Source: Alistipes sp.
GTDB taxonomy: Bacteria; Bacteroidota; Bacteroidia; Bacteroidales; Rikenellaceae
Assembly: GCA_017504265.1 (NCBI GenBank)
Contig: JAFVRN010000038.1
Span: 1 to 64,000 of the forward strand
Reading direction: 5' to 3'
Length of the DNA stretch: 64,000 nucleotides
The translations under genes were made by a program, and so were the position numbers. How positions within the stretch are numbered: the first letter of the stretch is position 1; each line of letters opens with the position of its first letter. The notes under the pieces are model-generated. The model ran no database searches and was not told the origin of the DNA. It worked only from the letters and a program-made list of their open reading frames with translations. Positions 55,222 to 63,597 of this stretch are shown here, piece after piece.

Positions 55222-57945
55222 CTATCTGACCACTATTGGCGAGGTGTGCGGGATATCACCATAGACGACACTCTGCGGCACAGCCTGCGGTGTGGCACTC
55301 TTGCGGTTTATTACGTCATACTCGACAAAATCCTCGTAGTCATACTTCCAGTTTTTACCATATGCCAGCTTATGGATACGAATATATATAGCCTCACGTG
55401 ACGGGGCATTATATCCACCCTCGTTACTACGCATAATACTACTTTCGGTAGGACGATACGCGCCACTGGTATATGTCATCGCACCCTCATATACTCCCAG
55501 ACCATCGTATGCATAACGTTCATCTTCCAAGAAATATCTCCACTTGACATTCGAAGAGTCTAAGGTGCCATCTACGCTATAATCGACATTTTTATACCAA
55601 CCATATACCTCCAAGCTCTTATACAATCCGTAATCCCAACTTGTTATATGACCGTTATGTGAATAGAAATACTCATCACCGAGTTTTGCGAAGCCATGAC
55701 CTCCGGCCTCATGCAATAGGAGCTTTGACAACATCTCATCACTACCGCACATAGTGAAATAACATACAGAATAACCATTGCCAAAATCTCCGACTGAACT
55801 ATCGGAAGGCGAACTCATATAGCAAGTGCCCGCATATTGATTACTATTAATGATGACTATCATCAAGGCCTCTTCTTTGCGTTTCTCGCCAATCACATTT
55901 CGTGTATAGTCATGCGGCACCCATTCATCGCCGCCAACCTCTGTACCCTCGCCAAATACGCAATTAAAGGCAGAACTGCCGCGTGGATTATCTGCTGAGT
56001 ATCCCTCTAATTTCGATACGCAATTAATCATATATACGTTGAACAAGTGACGGAAACTCTTATATGGCTCGATGCTAAACAGGGCCTCCATCGCTGTTGT
56101 GATATGCTTGCGGTAGTAACCCGAGGCAATCTGCCTATCGGAGTATGCCTCGCCCATAAATACGATGTCAATGCCGTTACCCTCGCTTGCCTTCTGTAAT
56201 GTCACAGCCTTGCCATCGGCAGAATAGTCAGTAGATTCATATATCTCACCGCCAAAACTCATAATATTATACCTACTCCACTGCGTATCCATCTTATAGT
56301 CGCTAATACTTGCATCCGGCACATATACGGTAATGTCGTTGGGGAAAGCCCCTGCACCCAATGCTGGCGGTGTTATAGGGTTTGCCACAACCTCGGTGAG
56401 TGAACCACACTCTGCAAAGGCATACGATCCTATTTCGACAATCGTCTCGGGTAACGATACAGATTTAATATTGTCGCAACCCCAAAAAACTCCGTTGCCG
56501 ATACGCTCGACACCATACTCGATGGTTACGCTACCTACCTCTACATCCCAGGCGAAGGCATAGTTGCCGACATTACTCATTGTTCCAAAGAGTGTAAGGC
56601 TACCGATGGTTGCACCTCCGAATATCTGCATCGATTGATCCACCGTACCATCCGAATCGTCTATATCCGGAATATCGCACATAACGACTAAGTTGTCTAT
56701 GACTGTTCCGTAAAATGGTTTATCACCAAAGGTGCGCACAGAGGCCGGAAGGGTCAGGTTTGCAATCTCCATACACCCCTCAAATAGAGCATCGCCCAAC
56801 GACTCTACACCACTGCCAAGCTTAACGTCCGAAAGTGATGAACAACCCTTAAATGCCTTATCGCCGAGATGTTTGACCGACGATGGTAACACAATCTGTG
56901 TAAGGTGTGAGCAATTCTCGAATGTTGATGCGGGTATGGATGTCAGTGGCTCAGCGAATTTCACAACACCACGTCCATCAACATAATCATTGGAAATAAG
57001 CGCATTACCGACATTATCTTCATTTATGGTTAATATCGAGCCATCATTCGTGGAGTACCACAATTCGTTGCTTGCGGGCTCCTCGATATACTCTACCAGC
57101 ATAGCCGACATTGGTTGTACGATATTGCGAAGAATCTCAACACGCTTATGGGTGGTGAGTTGATACTCTCTATCTTCGCTATCGGTAACCGTAGCCTTAA
57201 ATCCTGAACTTAGTGTTGTAGGAGGTAGCACAACCCAGAACTCCGTAGGTGTACGCCTATCGCCACTGAGTGCAACGCCATCACCACAGCTGATTAAAAT
57301 GCTGCTATCAGCATCATCTGCAAACTCCAATATCGGCTCATCCGCACAACTGATCGAGACGTTGCCGCACAGAGGCTCTCCATTCATACCTTCAATCTCA
57401 ATCTTAGATACGGTGATATTGCCGTATAGCTTCAGCACAAGATAGCCACACACGTTCTTAAATTGCAAGATATTATCCTCTAAGTCGTCAGTAGCTGCAA
57501 CCATAACATTTGTTTGGCGGCCAAACGAGGAGTCGGCGTATTGCTGCAACCTACGTATCTTTGATGTTATAATGCCATCAGCCGATATAGCATTTGATGC
57601 AGAATATGGATATACGGCATAGTATCTATCAAGAGGCTCTCCATCTGCTGTGCTTGCACCATTTGCAGGCACAAGGTCACCTTCGGTACTACCGCTATCC
57701 CCCGCAAATATGTACTCATTATTTGTCGTAGAGCCGAAGAAAACCGACACTTGGTCTTCGTTATGCCATCTTAGTACATTATTATTAATATATGTGCGCG
57801 TAGATTCGGGCTCGATAGACGCACGCAATGCAGTAAGTTGAAGGTTATCCTCGCTGCGGTTTATAGCCGCCTCTTCGTAGATATCGCCGCATCCTGCCAA
57901 TAGCAGAACTGCCGCCACTAAATAAAGATATATGTATCGTCTCAT
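55222..57945 (-). CDS. M64 metallopeptidase lipoprotein with fimbrillin-like and BspA-type LRR regions
   Basis: A 907-aa lipoprotein (LAGC, Cys19). The N-terminal ~300 residues resemble fimbrillin-like/Mfa-type beta-rich domains (LRWHNEDQVSVFF, YYAVYPYSASNA). Residues about 320-560 are BspA-type leucine-rich repeats (e.g. LPSSVKHLGDKAFKGCSSL). The C-terminal ~330 residues match IgA-peptidase-like M64 domains, with the metal site HEAGGHGFAKLGDEYF at residue 745. It is likely surface-exposed and may cleave host or bacterial proteins; the target is unknown. Confidence 0.85.
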   Translation of the reverse strand: MRRYIYLYLVAAVLLLAGCGDIYEEAAINRSEDNLQLTALRASIEPESTRTYINNNVLRWHNEDQVSVFFGSTTNNEYIFAGDSGSTEGDLVPANGASTADGEPLDRYYAVYPYSASNAISADGIITSKIRRLQQYADSSFGRQTNVMVAATDDLEDNILQFKNVCGYLVLKLYGNITVSKIEIEGMNGEPLCGNVSISCADEPILEFADDADSSILISCGDGVALSGDRRTPTEFWVVLPPTTLSSGFKATVTDSEDREYQLTTHKRVEILRNIVQPMSAMLVEYIEEPASNELWYSTNDGSILTINEDNVGNALISNDYVDGRGVVKFAEPLTSIPASTFENCSHLTQIVLPSSVKHLGDKAFKGCSSLSDVKLGSGVESLGDALFEGCMEIANLTLPASVRTFGDKPFYGTVIDNLVVMCDIPDIDDSDGTVDQSMQIFGGATIGSLTLFGTMSNVGNYAFAWDVEVGSVTIEYGVERIGNGVFWGCDNIKSVSLPETIVEIGSYAFAECGSLTEVVANPITPPALGAGAFPNDITVYVPDASISDYKMDTQWSRYNIMSFGGEIYESTDYSADGKAVTLQKASEGNGIDIVFMGEAYSDRQIASGYYRKHITTAMEALFSIEPYKSFRHLFNVYMINCVSKLEGYSADNPRGSSAFNCVFGEGTEVGGDEWVPHDYTRNVIGEKRKEEALMIVIINSNQYAGTCYMSSPSDSSVGDFGNGYSVCYFTMCGSDEMLSKLLLHEAGGHGFAKLGDEYFYSHNGHITSWDYGLYKSLEVYGWYKNVDYSVDGTLDSSNVKWRYFLEDERYAYDGLGVYEGAMTYTSGAYRPTESSIMRSNEGGYNAPSREAIYIRIHKLAYGKNWKYDYEDFVEYDVINRKSATPQAVPQSVVYGDIPHTSPIVVR

Positions 57946-58131
57946 TTCGCAATTATTATTTTCTCATCTACGCACAAAGGTAGATTATATTTCGTAATTA
58001 TGCAAATGTCCGGTCCACACCCAAATTATTTGCGAGGTATAAATATCATCTAATTATATAATTATGCTAAAATAAAGAGGTGATGATTAAAAATATTTGA
58101 AAAAAGTGAGTGTAGTTTAAAAAATTTTATG

Positions 58132-58139
58132 TACATTTG
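58132..58139 (+). promoter_or_regulatory. -7 element of the oxidoreductase operon
   Basis: TACATTTG, 61 nt before the first ATG. No TTG at the usual distance was found. Confidence 0.45.
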
Positions 58140-58200
58140 TTTGGTTAAAATTTATTATTCGCTAAACCGAACTATTAACAATCAATAAAACTACTGTCGT

Positions 58201-58428
58201 ATGGCAAAAATCAAAGGTAAAGTTGTCGTCGATACCGAGCATTGTAAGGGTTGTGGTGTTTGTGTAGCATCATGTCCTACTAAGACTCTTGGATTATCGA
58301 CCGAAGTAAACGGCAAAGGTTATCCTTTTGCTTTTATGGTTGAGCCGGATGCATGTATAGGTTGCGCATCGTGCGCCATTATATGTCCGGATAGTTGTCT
58401 AACGGTGTATCGCCAAAAAATCGAGTAA
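58201..58428 (+). CDS. 2-oxoacid:ferredoxin oxidoreductase delta subunit (2[4Fe-4S] ferredoxin)
   Basis: A 75-aa ferredoxin-like protein with two CxxCxxCxxxC motifs: CKGCGVCVASCP and CIGCASCAIICP. It passes electrons from the thiamine site to soluble ferredoxin. It starts the four-gene operon, 3 bp before the alpha-subunit gene. Known members of this arrangement are VOR/KOR-type enzymes. Confidence 0.94.
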   Translation: MAKIKGKVVVDTEHCKGCGVCVASCPTKTLGLSTEVNGKGYPFAFMVEPDACIGCASCAIICPDSCLTVYRQKIE

Positions 58429-58431
58429 GCT

Positions 58432-59526
58432 ATGGCAGAGAAAGAGGTAAAACTTATGAAGGGCAATGAGGTTATTGCCCATGCAGCAATTCGCTACGGT
58501 TGTGACGGCTACTTCGGCTACCCTATTACTCCTCAGTCGGAGGTTATGGAGACACTTATGGAGCTTAAGCCTTGGGAGACTACCGGCATGGTTGTTCTTC
58601 AGGCAGAGTCTGAGGTATCTTCAATCAATATGGTATATGGTGGTGCTGCTACCGGCAAGCGTGTTATGACATCATCATCAAGCCCCGGTGTCAGCCTTAT
58701 GTCAGAGGGTTTGAGCTACCTTGCAGGTGCTGAGCTTCCTTGCGTTATCGTAAACTGTCAGCGTGGTGGTCCAGGTCTTGGTACTATCCAGCCTTCGCAG
58801 AGCGACTACTTCCAGGCATGTAAGGGTGGTGCACACGGTGACTTCCATCTTATCGTACTTGCTCCTAACTCAGTTCAGGAGATGCACGATTTCGTAGCAG
58901 ACGCTTTTGAGCTTTCATTCAAGTATCGTAACCCTGCTATGATTCTTGCCGATGGTTGTATCGGTCAGATGATGGAGAAGGTTGTTCTTGCTCCACAGCG
59001 TCCTCGCAAGACCAAGGAGGAGATTGCAGCAGAATGTAAGAGCTGGGCATTGATCGGCAAAACCGACGATCGTGAGCGCAACGTAATCACATCTTTGGAG
59101 CTTAAGAGTGAGGTTATGGAGGTTAATAACCAGCGTTTGCAGGCCAAGTATCGCGCCATGGAGGAGAACGAGGTACGTTACGAGGCTATCCAGTGTGACG
59201 ATGCCGACTACGTTATCGTAGCCTTCGGTTCATCATCACGTATCTGCTCTGCAACTGTTGAGATGGCACGTGCCGAGGGTATCAAGCTCGGTTTGTTGCG
59301 TCCTATCACCCTCTTCCCATTCCCCAAGAAGCCTATTGAGGAGCTAGCAGCTCGCGGCGTTAAGGGATTCCTTGCAGCTGAGCTTAACGCTGGTCAGATG
59401 GTCGAGGATGTACGTCTTGCAGTAAACGGTAAGGCACCGGTTGAGCATTATGGACGTTTGGGCGGTATGCTCTTCTCGCCCGACGAGGTACTTAAAGCAC
59501 TTAAAGAGAAACTTATAAACCGATAA
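58432..59526 (+). CDS. vorB: 2-oxoacid:ferredoxin oxidoreductase alpha subunit (VorB-like)
   Basis: A 364-aa subunit with the pyrimidine-binding half of the thiamine-enzyme fold: KGNEVIAHAAIRYGCDGYFGYPITPQSEV, then PGVSLMSEGLSYLAGAELP. The C-terminal domain has YVIVAFGSSSRICS. NCBI names this class 3-methyl-2-oxobutanoate dehydrogenase subunit VorB; whether it acts on branched-chain oxoacids, 2-oxoglutarate or both cannot be told from sequence. The separate gamma and delta genes show the four-subunit form. Confidence 0.9.
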   Translation: MAEKEVKLMKGNEVIAHAAIRYGCDGYFGYPITPQSEVMETLMELKPWETTGMVVLQAESEVSSINMVYGGAATGKRVMTSSSSPGVSLMSEGLSYLAGAELPCVIVNCQRGGPGLGTIQPSQSDYFQACKGGAHGDFHLIVLAPNSVQEMHDFVADAFELSFKYRNPAMILADGCIGQMMEKVVLAPQRPRKTKEEIAAECKSWALIGKTDDRERNVITSLELKSEVMEVNNQRLQAKYRAMEENEVRYEAIQCDDADYVIVAFGSSSRICSATVEMARAEGIKLGLLRPITLFPFPKKPIEELAARGVKGFLAAELNAGQMVEDVRLAVNGKAPVEHYGRLGGMLFSPDEVLKALKEKLINR

Positions 59527-59530
59527 GACT

Positions 59531-60298
59531 ATGGCAGAGGTAGAAATCAAACAGGAGAATTTGGTATTTAAGAAGTCTAAGCTTATCTTGCCTAACGTTA
59601 TGCACTACTGCCCCGGCTGTAGCCACGGTACTGTGCATAAGCTCGTTGCCGAGGTTATCGAGGAGATGGGTTTGGAGCACGAGACCATCGGTGTATCACC
59701 GGTAGGTTGCTCGGTATTTGCATACAACTATATTGACATTGACTGGGCACAGGCTGCTCACGGTCGTGCTTGTGCAGTAGCTACTGCTATCAAGCGAGTA
59801 AACCCCGAAAAGATGGTATTCACATACCAGGGTGATGGTGATATGTCAGCGATTGGTACAGGCGAGACTATTCACGCTGCTGCACGTGGCGAGAATATCG
59901 TAGCTATCTATATCAACAATGCTATATATGGTATGACCGGTGGTCAGATGGCACCTACTACCCTTTTGGGTATGAAGACTGCCACTACTCCTTACGGTCG
60001 TGATCCTAAGCTCAATGGTTATCCTTATAAGATTGGCCAGATGTTGGCTCACCTCGACGGTGTATGCTATGTAACCCGTCAGAGTGTTCACACACCAGCC
60101 AATGTACGTAAGGCAAAGAAGGCTATTCGCCACGCATTTGAGAATGCTATGGCCGGTAAGGGCTTCAACCTTGTTGAGATTGTGGCTACTTGTAACAGCG
60201 GTTGGAAGCTATCGCCTGTTGCTTCTAACGAGTGGCTTGAGCAGAATATGTTGCCGTTCTATGAGCTCGGTGATTTGAAGGACACTACTAAAGAGTAA
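59531..60298 (+). CDS. 2-oxoacid:ferredoxin oxidoreductase beta subunit (TPP-binding)
   Basis: A 255-aa subunit holding the thiamine diphosphate. The cysteine motif MHYCPGCSHGTVHK precedes GDGDMSAIGTGETIHAA, the GDG-N motif for Mg-TPP, with NNAIYGMTGGQMAPTT after it. It pairs with the alpha subunit to form the active site. It starts 4 bp after alpha. Confidence 0.95.
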   Translation: MAEVEIKQENLVFKKSKLILPNVMHYCPGCSHGTVHKLVAEVIEEMGLEHETIGVSPVGCSVFAYNYIDIDWAQAAHGRACAVATAIKRVNPEKMVFTYQGDGDMSAIGTGETIHAAARGENIVAIYINNAIYGMTGGQMAPTTLLGMKTATTPYGRDPKLNGYPYKIGQMLAHLDGVCYVTRQSVHTPANVRKAKKAIRHAFENAMAGKGFNLVEIVATCNSGWKLSPVASNEWLEQNMLPFYELGDLKDTTKE

Positions 60299-60304
60299 GC
60301 AAAT

Positions 60305-60850
60305 ATGAAAGAAACAATAATCATTGCAGGTTTCGGAGGACAGGGTGTCCTCACTATGGGTAAGATTTTGGCTTACTCAGGCATTATGCAGGATATGGAG
60401 GTAACTTGGATGCCTTCGTATGGTCCTGAGATGCGTGGTGGTACTGCCAACGTTACGGTTATCCTTTCAGATAGCGCAATCTCTTCACCCATTGCTCACG
60501 AGTTTGACTGCGTAGTTGTACTCAACCAGCAGTCTATGGATAAGTTTGAGAGTCAGGTTAAGCCAGGTGGCGTACTCATCTACGATACCAACGGTATCAC
60601 ACACCACCCTACACGTACCGACATTAGCATCTATCAGATCGATGCAACAGCTGAGTGTGCTCGTTTGGGTCAGGCAAAGTTGTTCAACACAATGATCTTG
60701 GGTGCATACCTCAAGGTACGTCCTGTGGTTAAGATGGAGAACGTTATGGCAGGTCTTAAAAAGACGTTGCCTGAGCGTGCTTGGAAGATGTTGCCTCAGA
60801 ACGAGGAGGCCATCAAGCATGGTGGCGAGATTATCCGTCAGATTCGCTAA
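60305..60850 (+). CDS. 2-oxoacid:ferredoxin oxidoreductase gamma subunit
   Basis: A 181-aa subunit of the pyruvate/ketoisovalerate oxidoreductase catalytic-domain family: IIIAGFGGQGVLTMGKILAYS at the N-terminus and VTWMPSYGPEMRGGTANVTV. It probably binds the CoA end of the reaction. The gene is the last of the operon and is followed by a terminator at 60878-60921. Confidence 0.95.
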   Translation: MKETIIIAGFGGQGVLTMGKILAYSGIMQDMEVTWMPSYGPEMRGGTANVTVILSDSAISSPIAHEFDCVVVLNQQSMDKFESQVKPGGVLIYDTNGITHHPTRTDISIYQIDATAECARLGQAKLFNTMILGAYLKVRPVVKMENVMAGLKKTLPERAWKMLPQNEEAIKHGGEIIRQIR

Positions 60851-60877
60851 TTGCGATTTAGGATAGATAATCCATAG

Positions 60878-60921
60878 AAAAAATCCCTTGGATGTAACAA
60901 TTACATTCAAGGGATTTTTTT
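60878..60921 (+). terminator. Terminator of the oxidoreductase operon
   Basis: A stem of about 20 bp (60878-60897 against 60901-60921, one wobble) with the core ATCCCTTG/CAAGGGAT and a run of T at its end. Confidence 0.9.
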
Positions 60922-61088
60922 GTTATAACATACTATCCGTACACCTATTTATGACAAGTTTGGCTATTTTTATAATAAAAAACTAAATTATTTGAAAAAT
61001 TATCACGAATAGTTTGGCTATTTGAAAAAAAAGCATTAATTTAGTAGTGCGAAAAGAAATTAATATTAATCTTAATACTGTAAAAATT

Positions 61089-61334
61089 ATGATTATCACA
61101 TTTAACGAATTGCGCCGCATCAAGGATAAGTTGCCCAGTGGCAGCTCGCAGCGCATTGCAGACGAGTTGGGAATAGATGTTGAGACAGTACGTAACTATT
61201 TTGGCGGCAAGCATTTTGATGCTAAGGCCGGTGCTGGTATCCACATTGAGCAGGGCCCAGATGGAGGTGTTGTTACTTTGGACGATACAACTATCTTCGA
61301 TGCTGCAATGCGTATCCTTAACGAGCAGAAATAA
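61089..61334 (+). CDS. Small HTH DNA-binding protein (Bacteroidota family)
   Basis: An 81-aa protein of a family common in Bacteroidota. The helix-turn-helix is FNELRRIKDKLPSGSSQRIA followed by DELGIDVETVRNYFGG, then a short beta hairpin region IHIEQGPDGGVVTLDDTTIF. It is likely a nucleoid- or operator-binding protein; the target is not known. ATG 61089 gives the usual N-terminus; an upstream GTG would only add an AT-rich lead. A terminator follows it. Confidence 0.85.
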   Translation: MIITFNELRRIKDKLPSGSSQRIADELGIDVETVRNYFGGKHFDAKAGAGIHIEQGPDGGVVTLDDTTIFDAAMRILNEQK

Positions 61335-61355
61335 TACAAGCGGACAAGACGCATG

Positions 61356-61389
61356 AATGAGGGTTGCCACCGGCACCCTCATTTTTTTT
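61356..61389 (+). terminator. Terminator of the small HTH gene
   Basis: AATGAGGGT...TGCC pairs with GGCACCCTCATT (one bulged T), followed by eight T residues. Confidence 0.9.
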
Positions 61390-61471
61390 GCATATGTCTA
61401 CACCATCGTTTATGCCATCTGCAAATAATATGACGTAACGACGTTATATACACAAAATCGGGATTGACGTT

Positions 61472-61501
61472 TTGTGATTTATGAATTGTTTTGTATCTTT
61501 G
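61472..61501 (+). promoter_or_regulatory. Promoter of the HU/sigma-54 activator/lptE operon
   Basis: TTG (61472-61474), 19 bp, TATCTTTG (61494-61501). This places the transcript start near 61508 and excludes the reading-frame start at 61474. Confidence 0.75.
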
Positions 61502-61517
61502 CACGATATATAATTTA

Positions 61518-61530
61518 CAGGAGATTAGTG
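61518..61530 (+). promoter_or_regulatory. Shine-Dalgarno-like site fixing a GTG start
   Basis: CAGGAGA (61518-61524) lies 3-4 nt before GTG 61528. Strong SD sequences are rare in Bacteroidota, so this one is noteworthy and decides the start of the HU-type gene. Confidence 0.6.
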
Positions 61531-62367
61531 GAGCTTATAACCAACATACTCGTTGAATATCTCAAGCATAACAAGCGTATAGTTGTGCCTAAGCTTGGTG
61601 CATTTATCGTCAAACAACCTTCAGGCTCTGTTGTATTCTCAGAGCTTATGCGTTCAGATGATGGTGTATTACGCTCGTTGCTTGTCGCATACGGTATGAG
61701 TGAGATTGAGGCTAACGGTATGATGGATAGATTATCGTTTGAGGTACATCACGCAATCCGTATGAGTGGAAGCTACACTATCGAGGGATTTGGTGAGTTT
61801 GTCGCGGGTGCTAACAACACCATCTTATTCAAGCATAAGAGAGAGCCTCAGGTTATCGGTGGCAATATTAAACCACCTGTGGATACGCTAAGCGCAGAGA
61901 TGAAGAAGTTGCATCGTGCGCAGCGCATAATGAGTGCTACAACTGCAGGGCAGCCAGAGCAACAAACATCCGGCAAGAGTCAAAAGCGCACGGCGCGTAA
62001 GGCTGATGACGATAACGACTCACTATCGTTGGGTAAGCCCGATGCCTACCTGCGTGGCCTTAAATATGACAAAGACAAGAAAAAAAGGCGTAACGACGAC
62101 TCTATCAGACGACACAAGAGCTCGACGACACTCTACGTTATCATCGCAATACTATCATTGGCGACAATCGCGGCTATGTGGTTTGTGTGGCAGTGGTTAA
62201 AAGTCCAGAATATATCCGAATCCGCAAACATACACCATCAGATACCGAATGAGTATGTAGAGCCTATCGACTCTCTACAAATACCTGCAGACAGTCTCCA
62301 TTACAACGACTATGTGGAAAGCAGCACTTTGGAGCTTACAAACGAAAACAATAGTGTAAACCAATAG
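61528..62367 (+). CDS. Membrane-anchored CCDC81-type HU-domain protein
   Basis: A 279-aa protein. The first ~130 residues are HU/CCDC81-like (ITNILVEYLKHNKRIVVPKLG, then SGSYTIEGFGEFVAG). A basic linker (KKKRRNDDSIRRHK) leads to one membrane helix (TLYVIIAILSLATIAAMWFVW) and a short acidic periplasmic tail. There is no SPOR domain, unlike the protein at 35481. GTG 61528 is used because of the promoter position and the SD. It precedes the sigma-54 activator by 4 bp. Confidence 0.84.
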   Translation: MELITNILVEYLKHNKRIVVPKLGAFIVKQPSGSVVFSELMRSDDGVLRSLLVAYGMSEIEANGMMDRLSFEVHHAIRMSGSYTIEGFGEFVAGANNTILFKHKREPQVIGGNIKPPVDTLSAEMKKLHRAQRIMSATTAGQPEQQTSGKSQKRTARKADDDNDSLSLGKPDAYLRGLKYDKDKKKRRNDDSIRRHKSSTTLYVIIAILSLATIAAMWFVWQWLKVQNISESANIHHQIPNEYVEPIDSLQIPADSLHYNDYVESSTLELTNENNSVNQ

Positions 62368-62371
62368 ACTT

Positions 62372-63592
62372 ATGACATCGAACGATCTATTCTCGGTAAA
62401 GCAACGTTTCGGCATTATAGGTAATGCCGATGCACTAAACAATGCCTTGGAGCGAGCGATGCGCGTAGCACCTACCGACCTCTCTGTACTGGTTACAGGA
62501 GAGAGCGGTGTCGGCAAGGAGTTCTTCCCCCAGGTTATACACTCATATTCTGCCCGCAAGCATAAAAAATATATTGCCGTGAACTGTGGTGCTATACCCG
62601 AAGGCACAATTGATTCCGAGCTATTCGGCCACGAGAAGGGCTCGTTCACGGGTGCTATCGACAGTCGCAAGGGATACTTCGAGGAGGCAGATGGCGGCAC
62701 AATCTTCTTGGATGAGGTTGGCGAACTTCCGCTATCCACCCAGGTGCGCCTACTCAGAGTGCTACAAACAGGAGAGTTTATGCGTGTTGGCTCGGCTAAG
62801 GTGCAAAAGACCGATGTCAGGGTTGTGGCTGCCACCAACAACAATCTGCTGAAAGCTATCGCCGATGGTCAGTTCCGAGAGGATCTATACTATCGACTTA
62901 ACACCGTTCCCATCAGCGTGCCACCGCTTCGCGAACGCAAGGGGGACATCTATCTTCTGTTTAGAAAGTTTGCCAGCGATGTTGCCACCCAGTACAAGAT
63001 GCCGGCAATCACTCTTGACGAGGGGGCGCGTGCCTTACTCGAAAGCTACCATTGGCGAGGCAACGTACGTCAGCTAAAAAATGTTGCCGAGCAAATATCT
63101 GCCGTGGAGCAGAGCCGTAATATAACAGCCGACATCCTCCGACGCTATCTGCCCAATGAGGAGTATTCGTTGCACATGTACGGCGGAGCTGCATCAGGGC
63201 AATATGAGAATATGAATACGGAGCGGGAGCTATTATACAAGATACTCTTCGATATGCGTAGCGATATCAACGACCTTAAACGTATGATGCGCGAGGCTAT
63301 GGAGGGGCAATCCGCCACACAGCCCGATGTGCGCCACAACGAGGTTGTAGGGTTACTTCCCCAAGTTACAGATATTGACCATACTCGTTACGAGTATGAA
63401 GATAGCGTAGAGGTTGTGGATGACATATCGCAGCGTGAACTGACAAAGGAGGATGTACAGCGCGAGCAGATACTGCAAGCTCTGCGCAACAACAACTATC
63501 GTCGCAAGGATGCAGCACGCGAGTTGTTCATATCGGAGAGAACTCTCTACCGTCGAATGAAAGCATTGGGTATTGAAGATAATACGAAGTAG
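62372..63592 (+). CDS. Sigma-54-dependent transcriptional activator without receiver domain
   Basis: A 406-aa AAA+ enhancer-binding protein. Walker A is GESGVGKE (residues 43-50), the sigma-54 contact loop GSFTGA is at 90-95 and Walker B is GGTIFLDEVGELP. A Fis-type HTH at the C-terminus (NYRRKDAARELFISERTLYRRM) ends the protein. The N-terminus goes directly into the AAA+ domain; there is no response-regulator or GAF domain, so activity must be set by partners or a ligand. It lies between the HU-like gene and lptE, an order seen in many Bacteroidota. Confidence 0.95.
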   Translation: MTSNDLFSVKQRFGIIGNADALNNALERAMRVAPTDLSVLVTGESGVGKEFFPQVIHSYSARKHKKYIAVNCGAIPEGTIDSELFGHEKGSFTGAIDSRKGYFEEADGGTIFLDEVGELPLSTQVRLLRVLQTGEFMRVGSAKVQKTDVRVVAATNNNLLKAIADGQFREDLYYRLNTVPISVPPLRERKGDIYLLFRKFASDVATQYKMPAITLDEGARALLESYHWRGNVRQLKNVAEQISAVEQSRNITADILRRYLPNEEYSLHMYGGAASGQYENMNTERELLYKILFDMRSDINDLKRMMREAMEGQSATQPDVRHNEVVGLLPQVTDIDHTRYEYEDSVEVVDDISQRELTKEDVQREQILQALRNNNYRRKDAARELFISERTLYRRMKALGIEDNTK

Positions 63593-63597
63593 AAGCT

